From Mariniflexile maritimum (GTDB lineage: Bacteria; Bacteroidota; Bacteroidia; Flavobacteriales; Flavobacteriaceae), in contig NZ_WRPN01000009.1 of assembly GCF_009746565.1 (NCBI RefSeq), forward strand, positions 62,001 to 126,000: 64,000 nt of DNA, read 5' to 3'. The notes beneath the pieces were generated by a model, which ran no database searches, was not told the DNA's origin, and saw only the letters and a list, made by a program, of their open reading frames with translations. Shown one piece after another: positions 18,978 through 28,519 of the stretch (position 1 is the stretch's first letter; each line of letters starts with the position of its first letter). Made by a program: the position numbers and the translations under genes.

Positions 18978-20110
18978 AACTACTTGTAAATACTTCCAAT
19001 CTTGTAATAGGCGGCGCTATACAAGTAGCCATTTCATTAATTGATGAATTTTCCAAAGGGAATAATGAGATGGATTATGTTATTGTTTGTTCCAAACAAA
19101 TAGCAAATCAAATAAACAGTAAGAAATATCCAGATAACTTCAAATTTTATGAGCTTTCAAAATCGCCTGCAAGTTTAAAAACAAGAACAAAAATCGTTAA
19201 GGAGCTAAAAGCAATCGAGAAAGCCGAACGACCAGATGTTGTTTTCTCTGTTTTTGGCCCATCCTATTGGACGCCACAATCGCCACATCTTATGGGGTTT
19301 GCATTAGGGTTGATAACAAACCCGGATAGTTTATTTTACAAAAAAATTTCCATTAAGGATAAAATCTATTTCTTTTTATTAAATCATTATCAAAAGTACT
19401 ATGTTTTGAAAAACTCAAAAGAGTTTTGGTGCGAAACGGAAGATGTAAAGGCTAAAATGGTTAAGTATTTAGGATTAATTGAACACCATGTTCATGTGGT
19501 GGGAAATACGCATGCAAGCTTTTATACGAGCTATTACGATAGGGATTTTGTTTTACCAACCAAAAAAAATAATGAGTTTAGGCTTATTACAATAAGTGCC
19601 AATTATTTGCACAAAAACCTATCGGTTATAAACCAAGTAGCAAAAATATTGAAGGAAAAAGGGGTAAATGTTACTTTTTATTTAACACTTCCCGAAGCAG
19701 AATTTAACGCCATGTTTACTAACGCCCAAGAACAAGGTATTGTAAATTTAGGGGTTGTTAGCGCTAAAGATTGTCCTTTTATCTACGAACAATGTGATGC
19801 ACTCTTTCTGCCAACATTAGTTGAAAGTTTTACAGCTTCGTACCCTGAAGCCATGATTATGGAAAAACCAATTTTAACATCCGATCTTTCATTTGCAAGA
19901 GATACCTGTAATGATGCCGCATTGTATTTTAACCCCGTTGATCCTGTTCATATAAGCGAGAAAATAATAGAATTAATGACCCAAGATACTTTAAGAAAAA
20001 CGCTAATAAACAATGGTTTGAAAAGAGTAGCGTCTTTTCCTTCCTCATCACGAAGAGCCGAAATGATTACCACTATTTTAATGGAATTGGCAAAGAAAAG
20101 GAACAATTGA
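18974..20110 (+). CDS. Glycosyltransferase, GT4 family
   Basis: This 378-residue transferase has the start LVNTSNLVIGGAIQVAISLI and a C-terminal donor site with VESFTASYPEAMIMEKPIL near residue 280, the E-x7-E region of family 4. It begins at an ATGA overlap with the preceding transferase, so the two are translationally coupled. The specific linkage is unknown. Confidence 0.85.
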   Translation: MKLLVNTSNLVIGGAIQVAISLIDEFSKGNNEMDYVIVCSKQIANQINSKKYPDNFKFYELSKSPASLKTRTKIVKELKAIEKAERPDVVFSVFGPSYWTPQSPHLMGFALGLITNPDSLFYKKISIKDKIYFFLLNHYQKYYVLKNSKEFWCETEDVKAKMVKYLGLIEHHVHVVGNTHASFYTSYYDRDFVLPTKKNNEFRLITISANYLHKNLSVINQVAKILKEKGVNVTFYLTLPEAEFNAMFTNAQEQGIVNLGVVSAKDCPFIYEQCDALFLPTLVESFTASYPEAMIMEKPILTSDLSFARDTCNDAALYFNPVDPVHISEKIIELMTQDTLRKTLINNGLKRVASFPSSSRRAEMITTILMELAKKRNN

Positions 20111-20114
20111 AATT

Positions 20115-21233
20115 ATGGAACAAAACACTAAATTTAACTTTAAGAAGAAGGTAGTTAGGTACTCTAAAATTTATGGCTTTGGCCGTACTTACGTGAAAAT
20201 TGCTGGAAGATTAAGAAAAAACCCGCTCCCTATTAGGTTTCCTATATCTATACTCAAAAAAAAGAAAAAAAACGTGGCTATAATTGGTTGTGGACAATTT
20301 GCTTTTGCCACAATAAGCTATTTCCTCAAACACAAATTTGGAGACATTATTTTTGGTGCTTTTGATGTAAATGAGTCGCACTCAAAGGGTTTAGTAAAAT
20401 ACTATAAAGGAAAGGTTTTTACTGATGCGGAGTCGTTAATTAAAAACAGTAATGTAAGCTACGTTTATATAGCTTCAAACCATGCAACGCATACCGATTA
20501 TGCCATAAAAGCACTTAATGAAAATAAAATTGTTTATGTAGAAAAGCCTATAAGTGTTACCAAAAATCAACTTAACGATTTGATTTTGGCAGCTAAGGGA
20601 AAACAGATTTTTGTAGGTTATAACAGGCCGTTTTCTCCTGCTATCCAAACAATTAAACCATTTCTTGAACAAGTGAAAAAGAGAAAACCCTTAAGTTTAA
20701 ATTGTTTTATCACGGGGCATAAAATCCCAAAAGATCATTGGTACCGCAATTTTGATGAGGGCACAAGGGTATGTGGCAATATTGGCCATTGGTTAGATCT
20801 GTCCATCCATTTACTGGCGGCCATTGGATTACCATCTTACTTAACAGTTTCAATACATGCCAGTTCAAAAAAGGAAAAAGACGATAATCTAAATATTACC
20901 TTAGTATCAGATCGGGAAGATATAATATCCATAATGCTTAGTTCAAGGGAAGAACCTTTTGAAGGCATTAATGAAACTATAAATTTGCAACACGCCCATA
21001 CCATTGCCAAGATTGATGATTTTAGAAGACTTACAATTTGGAACCGCGAAACCCTAATAAAAAAAAGATATTTCAGAAAAGATGCAGGCCACAAGAATGC
21101 CATCCTGCAACCGTTTAATAAAAAAGGAATGGTTCGCAATTTTGATGAGGTTATAGTTTCAACCCAACTCATGTTGGAGATTACCGAAGCAATTAGGTCG
21201 GATAGAAATGAGTTTGTATTTAACATAAATTAG
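20115..21233 (+). CDS. Gfo/Idh/MocA-family oxidoreductase
   Basis: This 372-residue protein has a basic N-terminal ~50 residues and then the Rossmann motif AIIGCGQFAFATISY. The EKPIS motif near residue 145 is the hallmark of this family, followed by HWYRNFDEGTRVCGNIGHWLD in the catalytic domain. Such enzymes oxidise or reduce nucleotide-sugars or free sugars. In this cluster it probably makes a modified sugar together with the bi-domain enzyme at 22581. Confidence 0.85.
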   Translation: MEQNTKFNFKKKVVRYSKIYGFGRTYVKIAGRLRKNPLPIRFPISILKKKKKNVAIIGCGQFAFATISYFLKHKFGDIIFGAFDVNESHSKGLVKYYKGKVFTDAESLIKNSNVSYVYIASNHATHTDYAIKALNENKIVYVEKPISVTKNQLNDLILAAKGKQIFVGYNRPFSPAIQTIKPFLEQVKKRKPLSLNCFITGHKIPKDHWYRNFDEGTRVCGNIGHWLDLSIHLLAAIGLPSYLTVSIHASSKKEKDDNLNITLVSDREDIISIMLSSREEPFEGINETINLQHAHTIAKIDDFRRLTIWNRETLIKKRYFRKDAGHKNAILQPFNKKGMVRNFDEVIVSTQLMLEITEAIRSDRNEFVFNIN

Positions 21234-21254
21234 TAAGCAAAAGTTAACTAAAAG

Positions 21255-22571
21255 GTGATGATGAATAATGATGCAAAAGAAATAAGCACCAATGTTTCGG
21301 TTAAAAACATACCATTCTATGTGTTAGGTTTGTTGTTTTTTACAATTCCCTTTGGCACAAACTTAATGTCTAAGGTAATTATACTATTGGTCATTGTTAG
21401 TCTTTTTCTTCTTCCAAAACATAGTTGGTCAAATAGGTTTTTGTACTGTAAGGAATATTTGGTGCCTTCAATATGTATATTTGTGCTGTTCGTTTTGGGA
21501 ACTTTTTGGTCGGAAAATATTCCAGAAGCGTTAAAAAAAATAGAACAAGCACTGTCTTTTCTTGTTTTTCCTTTGCTTTTGCCTCTGTTTAATTTTTCAA
21601 AAAAAGATATTATCCTTCTTTTCAAAATTTTTGTTTTTACATGTTTGTTTATCTTAATCATGTCTTTTGTGCGGTTTATATATATAAGTATCGCCCATGA
21701 TGAATATATTATTTTGGGAGAAACGCACCTTGGCGACAGACCCGGCAATGTTTATGAATTTTTAAGCAACAATTTTCTTGTAGTACAGGTTCATAGAACC
21801 TACTTCTCTGCGTATCTACTGGTTTGTATATTATTTATAATGACTTATTTTAGTGAGTTTAATGCTGTTTTAGGAAAAAAAACCAAATGGTTTGGTGTTT
21901 TGGCTATTATACTTCTCAGCCTAGGAATCATTTGTTTACAGTCCAAGGCAAATTATGCGATATACATAATACTTATTATTTATTATACCATTAAGAAATT
22001 AAGAAAATCGCCAAACTTGTTTTTTAAAATGGTTTTAGTATTTGTGGCTATTCTGTTTTTTTCTAAGAACATTATTATAAATAGGTTAAAACCGATGGTA
22101 GATGAAATAGAAAATATAATGTCGCCCAAAAATGAGGATGAAAAAAAATTTACAAAAGTGCTTCGACCAGGCAGTACAGAAACGCGATATATGTTGTATA
22201 AATCATCATTGCAATTAATTAAACAGTCTCCTTTTCTGGGTTATGGCACGGGCGATGTTAGAGATGTAGTACGCGAACAGAATTATATAAATAACTATAA
22301 AAGTATTGCGCACTTAAATTACGACCCACATAGCCAAATACTATATATGTTGATAGCGTTAGGTATTGTTGGATTTTTGGCTTTTACTTCATTATTCTTA
22401 TTTCCATTTATCAGCAGTATTACAATTAAAGATAGTTTTACAAGTTTAATTCTATTAGTTTTGTTTTTAAATTGTATAACAGAATCTTTTTTCTTACGAC
22501 AAGAGGGACTGATACCTTCAGTTTTATTTTTAACGGTATTGTCCCACATGAAACATGACACAAAAAAATAA
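21255..22571 (+). CDS. O-antigen ligase/polymerase family membrane protein
   Basis: This 438-residue membrane protein has about ten to twelve hydrophobic segments and a large extracytoplasmic loop. The loop and its flank carry RPGSTETRYMLYKSS near 300 and the HLNYDPHSQILYM motif near 352, typical of the Wzy_C/O-antigen ligase superfamily (WaaL or Wzy). Its role relative to the EpsG-like protein is open: one may polymerise and the other ligate. An alternative start is the second Met. Confidence 0.82.
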   Translation: MMMNNDAKEISTNVSVKNIPFYVLGLLFFTIPFGTNLMSKVIILLVIVSLFLLPKHSWSNRFLYCKEYLVPSICIFVLFVLGTFWSENIPEALKKIEQALSFLVFPLLLPLFNFSKKDIILLFKIFVFTCLFILIMSFVRFIYISIAHDEYIILGETHLGDRPGNVYEFLSNNFLVVQVHRTYFSAYLLVCILFIMTYFSEFNAVLGKKTKWFGVLAIILLSLGIICLQSKANYAIYIILIIYYTIKKLRKSPNLFFKMVLVFVAILFFSKNIIINRLKPMVDEIENIMSPKNEDEKKFTKVLRPGSTETRYMLYKSSLQLIKQSPFLGYGTGDVRDVVREQNYINNYKSIAHLNYDPHSQILYMLIALGIVGFLAFTSLFLFPFISSITIKDSFTSLILLVLFLNCITESFFLRQEGLIPSVLFLTVLSHMKHDTKK

Positions 22572-22580
22572 TTTGCATTA

Positions 22581-24698
22581 ATGAAACAAATCATACAAGA
22601 CCTAAAAAACGGTGAGACCATTTTAGAAGAAGTGCCCGTGCCCATGGTAAAATCAGGACACGTACTTATAAAAACCTCGAAATCCTTAGTGTCATTGGGT
22701 ACCGAAAGAATGTTGGTAGAATTTGGTAAGGCCAATTTTATACAAAAAGCACGCCAACAACCAGATAAGGTTAAAATGGTACTTGATAAAATAAAAACCG
22801 ATGGCATTAAACCTACAATGGATGCCGTTTTAAACAAATTAAACCAGCCACTGCCTTTAGGCTATTGCAATGTTGGAGAGGTTGTAGCAGTTGGCAAAGG
22901 TGTAGAGGAATTTAAGGTAGGCGATCGAGTGGCCTCAAACGGTAACCATGCAGAATATGTAATTGTGCCCAAAAACCTAGTGGCAAAAATTCCGGATAAT
23001 ATCACCGATGAAGAAGCCGCTTTTACCGTAATAGGCTCTATTGGTTTACAGGGAATCCGGTTGCTAAACCCTACATTTGGAGAAACAGTAGTAGTGGTAG
23101 GTTTAGGGCTGATAGGCTTAGTTACTGCCGAATTGCTAATGGCAAACGGTTGCAACGTTATAGGTTTTGATTTTGATTTAGAGAAAATAAAAATAGCTAA
23201 AGATAAAGGGATTATTGCCATAAATCCGGCAGAAGGGACCAACCAATTAAAATTCGTAGAATCATACACAAACGGTATTGGTGCCGATGGTGTTATTATT
23301 ACGGCCTCTAACAAAAGCAACGAAATTATCTCGCAAGCTGCAAACATGTGCAGAAAAAAAGGAAGGATTGTACTTGTTGGCGTTATAGGGCTGGACATTA
23401 GTAGAGATGATTTTTTCAAAAAAGAGCTCACTTTTCAAGTTTCTTGTTCGTATGGCCCTGGAAGATATGATGAGGAATATGAGCAAAAAGGGCATGATTA
23501 CCCCATTGGATATGTGCGATGGACCGAAAAAAGAAATTTTGAGGCCATTTTATCGGCAATTTCAAAAGGTATCTTAGATGTAAAACCTTTAATTACAGAA
23601 CGCATTGCTTTAGCAGATTACAAAAAAATTTATGGAGATATGCAAAACTCCAAAACCATCGCTTCAATTATTGAATACAATTCTACTAAAGCGCCTCAAT
23701 CTACGGTAACCGTTGTACAAAAATCTTTTGAAGGCAAAAAGGGGGTTATAGGCATTGTAGGTTCTGGTAACTTTACAAGTTCTACCATATTGCCGAATCT
23801 TAAAAAAATAGATGCTGCTATAAAATATATAGCCAGTTCTGGTGGTTTATCTTCAACCATTATGGCAAAACGGCACAATATCGCAAAATCTACTTCCAAC
23901 TATAAAGAAATTCTTGACGATAGCGATGTTGATTTAGTGTTTGTTACAACAAAGCACAACATGCACGGATCCATGGTTTTAGAAAGTATTAAAGCCAATA
24001 AAAGCGTATTTGTAGAAAAGCCATTGGCACTTAATGAAACTGAGCTGCAAGCAATCATTTCAGAATATAATGAGCGGCGTGTTAACGTTTCCGTAGGCTT
24101 TAACAGGCGTTTTGCTCCTTTAGCTAAAAAAATGAAAACACTTTTGGGTAATGATAACGCGCCAATTAACATTGTAGCAACCATGAACGCCGGTTTTATA
24201 CCTGCAGATCTGTGGGTACACGACATGGAAGTTGGTGGCGGCAGAATTATAGGTGAAGCTTGCCATTACATAGATTTATGCAGCTATTTTACAGGTAGCA
24301 AGGTAAAAGCCGTATGTATGAATGCCATGGGCCTAAATCCTGAAGAAAATACCGATAACGCAACCATCCTTTTGAAATATGAAAACGGCTCCAATGCGGT
24401 TATAAATTATTTTGCCAACGGAAGCAAAGCCTATTCCAAAGAACGGGTTGAAGTGTACTCACAAGAGCGTACCTTGGTCATGGATAATTGGAGAAAATTA
24501 CAAGCATTTGGGTTTAAAGGTTTTTCTAAAACAAGTTCAAAACAAGACAAAGGGCATTACAACCAATTCAACGAACTTGTTCAGCAGCATATAAAAGGCG
24601 GAAATCCAATCATTCCTTTTGAAGAACTGGTAAATACAACAAGAGCATCCTTTGCAGCCATAGAATCATTAAAAAACGGAAACTGGATTAATTTATAA
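22581..24698 (+). CDS. Bi-domain oxidoreductase: alcohol dehydrogenase plus Gfo/Idh/MocA
   Basis: This 705-residue fusion has residues ~1-355 as a medium-chain zinc-type alcohol dehydrogenase (GYCNVGEVVAVG, Rossmann VVVGLGLIGLVTAELL near 171). Residues ~385-705 form a Gfo/Idh/MocA domain (GIVGSGNFTSSTILPNL, EKPLALNE near 483). The same fusion is found in polysaccharide loci of many bacteria, often beside a heparinase-like gene and a WbuB-like transferase, as here. A two-step redox or epimerisation of a uronic or amino sugar is plausible but unproven. Confidence 0.88.
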   Translation: MKQIIQDLKNGETILEEVPVPMVKSGHVLIKTSKSLVSLGTERMLVEFGKANFIQKARQQPDKVKMVLDKIKTDGIKPTMDAVLNKLNQPLPLGYCNVGEVVAVGKGVEEFKVGDRVASNGNHAEYVIVPKNLVAKIPDNITDEEAAFTVIGSIGLQGIRLLNPTFGETVVVVGLGLIGLVTAELLMANGCNVIGFDFDLEKIKIAKDKGIIAINPAEGTNQLKFVESYTNGIGADGVIITASNKSNEIISQAANMCRKKGRIVLVGVIGLDISRDDFFKKELTFQVSCSYGPGRYDEEYEQKGHDYPIGYVRWTEKRNFEAILSAISKGILDVKPLITERIALADYKKIYGDMQNSKTIASIIEYNSTKAPQSTVTVVQKSFEGKKGVIGIVGSGNFTSSTILPNLKKIDAAIKYIASSGGLSSTIMAKRHNIAKSTSNYKEILDDSDVDLVFVTTKHNMHGSMVLESIKANKSVFVEKPLALNETELQAIISEYNERRVNVSVGFNRRFAPLAKKMKTLLGNDNAPINIVATMNAGFIPADLWVHDMEVGGGRIIGEACHYIDLCSYFTGSKVKAVCMNAMGLNPEENTDNATILLKYENGSNAVINYFANGSKAYSKERVEVYSQERTLVMDNWRKLQAFGFKGFSKTSSKQDKGHYNQFNELVQQHIKGGNPIIPFEELVNTTRASFAAIESLKNGNWINL

Positions 24699-24705
24699 GC
24701 ATAAT

Positions 24706-25419
24706 ATGAACAAAACTTTAGTAGCGCTTATCGACAAAACATTTTATCCTAAAACCGAGGATAGGTGGGATGACAAAATTTTTAGGAACGAAATTCTCAA
24801 TGTTATCAAACCATCCAGTATTGTGTTGGATATTGGTGCTGGTAGAGGAAGAATTCTAGAAATGGACTTTAAAGGTCTATGTACCAAAATATATGGTGTT
24901 GATCCAGATGAAGGTGTTCTGCAAAACCCTTTAATCCATGAAGGATATTTAGGACTTGCCGATAGCATGCCCTATTTTGAAGACAACTATTTTGATTTAG
25001 TGTTTTGTGATAATGTACTTGAGCATGTTGAAAACCCTGTTCCTTTTTACAATGAAGTTTATAGGGTTCTTAAAACAGGAGGTGTTTTTTTGTCAAAAAC
25101 CCCCAACAAATATCATTACATGCCAATAATAGCCAGAAGTACCCCTACTTCATTCCATAAGTTTTATAATAAGCTAAGAGGAAGGGACTATCACGACACT
25201 TTCCCTACGTTTTACAGAGCTAATTGTTATAAGGACTATAAGAAGTTTTCAAAAACAAGTAAATTCAATATCTCTTTTGTAAAGTTTTTTTCAGGTCGCC
25301 CTGAATATTTAAGGTTGTTTTTTTTAACATACATAGTTGGTGTAATCTATGAAAGAACGGTGAATAGTTTTAATATTAACTTTTTTAAAACAATAATTAT
25401 AACCAAAATGGTGAAATAA
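24706..25419 (+). CDS. Class I SAM-dependent methyltransferase
   Basis: This 237-residue methyltransferase has motif I VLDIGAGRGRILEMD near residue 43, an acidic residue in YGVDPDEG at the end of strand 2, and motif IV-like FDLVFCDNVLEHVENP near 103. It probably methylates a sugar or lipid-linked intermediate of the glycan. After its stop, 195 bases carry no recognisable gene. Confidence 0.85.
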   Translation: MNKTLVALIDKTFYPKTEDRWDDKIFRNEILNVIKPSSIVLDIGAGRGRILEMDFKGLCTKIYGVDPDEGVLQNPLIHEGYLGLADSMPYFEDNYFDLVFCDNVLEHVENPVPFYNEVYRVLKTGGVFLSKTPNKYHYMPIIARSTPTSFHKFYNKLRGRDYHDTFPTFYRANCYKDYKKFSKTSKFNISFVKFFSGRPEYLRLFFLTYIVGVIYERTVNSFNINFFKTIIITKMVK

Positions 25420-25614
25420 AATATTTTTGTTGGCATCATAGTGCAATCATTCAAAAAAAAGTGGCTAAAGCATCCGGCGTAAGAGTACAACCTGTCTTTT
25501 TAATTAAAAAATATGCAGCCAACGGGTGCCATACCACAATACAGAAATAACATGAAGCAAATACTTGAAGAACAACACATTTGCATTTTTGTTAAATTCA
25601 TTAAACCGGGGTAG
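25420..25614. other. Gap between methyltransferase and heparinase-like gene, no recognised gene
   Basis: This is the largest non-coding gap in the middle of an otherwise tightly packed operon. Short frames are open on the plus strand, one starting MQPTGAIPQYRNNMKQ at 25513 and ending at 25614, but none resembles a known protein. It may be the remnant of a deleted gene. No promoter or hairpin is evident. Confidence 0.4.
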
Positions 25615-27216
25615 ATGTATATAAAGAAACTTATTTTATTTGTTGAAACCATAAAACATCTTAAGGTAAAACAAATTTATTATCGGCTTTATTATTTTGC
25701 CAGAAATCGTTTTTTAAGAGTAAAGTATAAAAAAAAGCTGCCAAATCATTCGTTCTCCATATTTTGGGATACGCCATTACTATACACTAATAGTTTCTTT
25801 GGCGCTAACACATTTCTTTTTTTAAATATAAAGCACACTTTTGAGAGCCAAATAGACTGGAATTACCCAGGATTCGGGAAACTATGGACCTATAACCTAA
25901 ACTATTTTGACTGTTTAAATCAAGAAGAATTACAAACCAAAAAAGGCATTGCTTTAATTGAAAATTACATACAAAGCGACCAAATATTAAAAGACGGAAA
26001 AGAGCCCTACCCAATTTCGTTACGCGGCATTAATTGGATAAAATTTTTATGCAAAAACAAAATTTCAGATCATAAAATAAATCAAAACCTATATAGCCAT
26101 TATCAAATATTATCCCAAAATATAGAATATCATCTACTAGGCAACCACCTTTTGGAAAACGGCTTTTCATTGCTATTTGCAGCTTATTATTTTAATAATG
26201 AGGCGTTTTATAAAAAAGCAAGTAAAATCCTTACAGAAGAGCTTACGGAACAAGTATTAAACGATGGTGCTCACTTTGAATTGTCGCCTATGTACCATCA
26301 GATTTTATTACATCGCCTGTTGGATTGCATTAATTTAATTAAAAATAATTCTTGGAAACAAAACAAATTATTGAATTTTTTAGAAGGGAAAGCAATACAA
26401 ATGCTTTCGTGGTTACAACTTGTAACCTACAAAAATGGTAATATCCCTATGGTAAATGACAGTGCATATCACATAGCCCCAACATCGCATCAACTTTTTA
26501 GTTATGCGAAATATTTAGGGTTGTTATGGGAAACAGGCAAATTATCAGATTCTGGATACCGTAAATTTAGCAATGATATATTTGAGCTTTTTGTTGATGT
26601 TGGCAACGTAGGGCCAACATACCAACCGGGGCACGCACATTCTGACACCTTCAATTTCGAGTTGTATGTTAATGAAAAGCCCTTTATAGTAGATACAGGT
26701 GTTTCTACTTACGAAAAAAACGAACAAAGGCAAAAGGAACGCTCTACTGCTTCCCATAATACGGTAATGATTGGCGATAATGAACAAACGGAAGTATGGG
26801 GTGGATTTAGGGTGGCAAAGCGAGCAAAAATAATCAGTTGTAAAGATACTAATGAAACCGTGGAAGCAACACACAATGGTTATAAAAAAATAAATCTTCA
26901 GCACACACGAAAATTCACAATTAGCAAATCGCAAATTATAATCAAAGACACAATTTCACATAAAACGGATAAAGAACAAATTGCTTATTTTCATTTTCAT
27001 CCTAATATTAATCACATTCACATTAATGGAAATGATGTAATATTAGATGAAGCAGCGATACTAATGAAATTTGATGGGGGCATTTATAAAATTGAAAAAG
27101 AAGATTATAACTATGCCCTAGGATTCAACCAAACAAAAAAAGCCATAAAAATAAAAGCCTTTTTTGAAACCAAACTTACAACTACAATAAATTTGCGCCA
27201 AAAAATAAATGCATGA
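25615..27216 (+). CDS. Heparinase II/III-family protein
   Basis: This 533-residue protein has an N-terminal helical region resembling the alpha/alpha toroid of polysaccharide lyases. Its C-terminal heparinase II/III-like domain includes PGHAHSDTFNFEL near residue 339 and the STASHNTVMIGDNEQTE segment near 380. No signal peptide is evident. Members in biosynthetic loci may trim or edit uronic-acid polymers or act as epimerases; which applies here is unknown. It overlaps the WbuB-like gene by 4 bases. Confidence 0.85.
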   Translation: MYIKKLILFVETIKHLKVKQIYYRLYYFARNRFLRVKYKKKLPNHSFSIFWDTPLLYTNSFFGANTFLFLNIKHTFESQIDWNYPGFGKLWTYNLNYFDCLNQEELQTKKGIALIENYIQSDQILKDGKEPYPISLRGINWIKFLCKNKISDHKINQNLYSHYQILSQNIEYHLLGNHLLENGFSLLFAAYYFNNEAFYKKASKILTEELTEQVLNDGAHFELSPMYHQILLHRLLDCINLIKNNSWKQNKLLNFLEGKAIQMLSWLQLVTYKNGNIPMVNDSAYHIAPTSHQLFSYAKYLGLLWETGKLSDSGYRKFSNDIFELFVDVGNVGPTYQPGHAHSDTFNFELYVNEKPFIVDTGVSTYEKNEQRQKERSTASHNTVMIGDNEQTEVWGGFRVAKRAKIISCKDTNETVEATHNGYKKINLQHTRKFTISKSQIIIKDTISHKTDKEQIAYFHFHPNINHIHINGNDVILDEAAILMKFDGGIYKIEKEDYNYALGFNQTKKAIKIKAFFETKLTTTINLRQKINA

Positions 27217-28412
27217 AACTCCTTTTTTTAACCGATAATTTCCCACCCGAAGTTAACGCACCGGCAACACGCACTTACGAGCATTGTAAAGAGTGGGCAA
27301 ATCATGGTGTTGAAGTAACGGTAATAACATGTGCTCCAAATTTCCCGAAAGGGAAGGTTTTTGGCGGGTATAAAAACAAACTATACCAACAAGAAATAGT
27401 GGAGGGTATAAAGGTAATACGGGTTTGGACCTATATTTCAGAAAACAAAGGTTTTGTAAAGCGTATTTTAGATTATGTTAGTTTTATGCTAAGCGCTTTC
27501 ATTGTTGGGCTATTTCTGAAAACAGATGTTATAATAGCTACCTCGCCACAGTTTTTTACCGCTATTGCAGGAAGATGGTTGTCCTTTTGGAAAAGAAAGC
27601 CATGGGTTATGGAGGTTAGAGATCTTTGGCCAGAATCAATTAGTGCCGTTGGTGCCATGAACAGAAGTTTGGCACTAAGGTTTTTTGAGTATCTTGAACA
27701 TGCGATGTACAAAAGAGCAAATAAAATTGTTGTTGTTACCGACTCCTTCAAAGAAATTATTGCAACAAAACATCACATCAGCAAAAAGAAGATAGAAGTA
27801 ATTAAAAATGGGATCAATACCGAACTATTCAAGCCAGTAGAAAAAAACCAATCTCTTTTAAACAAATTGGGCCTAAATAATAAAACAATAGTGGGCTACA
27901 TTGGTACACATGGAATGGCACATGCCCTAGATTTTGTTTTAAAAGCGGCTAAAAACATCAAAAACGAGCAGATACATTTTCTCTTTTTGGGCGACGGGGC
28001 AAAAAGAGATGAGTTGATACAGTTAAAGGATTCTTTAAAGCTCGATAATGTAACCATGTTGCCGTCAGTCGATAAAAAAGCAGTAGCAGATTACATTTCA
28101 ATTATTGATATCGCATTAGTGAACCTAAAGAAATCCGATACCTTTAAACATGTTTTACCGTCAAAGATATTTGAAATGTGCGCCATGCATAAGCCTATTT
28201 TGTTGGGAGTTGAAGGGGAAGCCAAACAACTAATAGAAAACTATGATTTGGGTGAGACTTTTCAGCCAGAGAATGAAGAAGACTTTAGGTTAAAAATCAA
28301 TAAAATGGTTCAAAACCCCAAAAATCACTCAAATGGTTTTGATAATTTATTAAAAGATTTCGACAGAAAGGAGCTCGCGGCCAAAATGTACAGATTTATC
28401 ATCAAGCCCTAA
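27213..28412 (+). CDS. WbuB-like glycosyltransferase, GT4 family
   Basis: This 399-residue GT-B transferase has the WbuB-type opening LTDNFPPEVNAPATRTYEH, the central MEVRDLWPESISAVGA near residue 130 and a GT4 donor domain (GYIGTHGMAHALD near 229). WbuB of E. coli O26 transfers N-acetyl-L-fucosamine, but the donor here cannot be inferred from sequence alone. It ends the first transcription block; a strong promoter for the next block begins 58 bases downstream. Confidence 0.85.
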   Translation: MKLLFLTDNFPPEVNAPATRTYEHCKEWANHGVEVTVITCAPNFPKGKVFGGYKNKLYQQEIVEGIKVIRVWTYISENKGFVKRILDYVSFMLSAFIVGLFLKTDVIIATSPQFFTAIAGRWLSFWKRKPWVMEVRDLWPESISAVGAMNRSLALRFFEYLEHAMYKRANKIVVVTDSFKEIIATKHHISKKKIEVIKNGINTELFKPVEKNQSLLNKLGLNNKTIVGYIGTHGMAHALDFVLKAAKNIKNEQIHFLFLGDGAKRDELIQLKDSLKLDNVTMLPSVDKKAVADYISIIDIALVNLKKSDTFKHVLPSKIFEMCAMHKPILLGVEGEAKQLIENYDLGETFQPENEEDFRLKINKMVQNPKNHSNGFDNLLKDFDRKELAAKMYRFIIKP

Positions 28413-28469
28413 ACGTTTTTACAATTGTATAATAAAGCAGTTTTATAAATAATTAAACCTGCACTAAAA

Positions 28470-28499
28470 TTGAGCTACCAATTAAATTTATTATTTTTG
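28470..28499 (+). promoter_or_regulatory. Promoter of the wecA-ugd-uxs block
   Basis: TTG at 28470-28472 is followed by 19 bases and TATTTTTG at 28492-28499, an excellent match to the Bacteroidota -33/-7 pattern. It lies about 20 bases before the GTG start at 28520, giving a short leader. Confidence 0.72.
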
Positions 28500-28519
28500 G
28501 CAAACAAAACAATCAGCTA

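Noticed and set aside
22319-24226. Antisense open frames across the O-antigen ligase-like and bi-domain oxidoreductase genes
   Set aside because: Both sense genes are complete and recognisable. The antisense frames show codon-shadow composition only.
25513-25614. 33-codon ORF before the heparinase-like gene
   Set aside because: It is short, resembles no known protein and ends directly at the next start. Kept only as part of the gap description.
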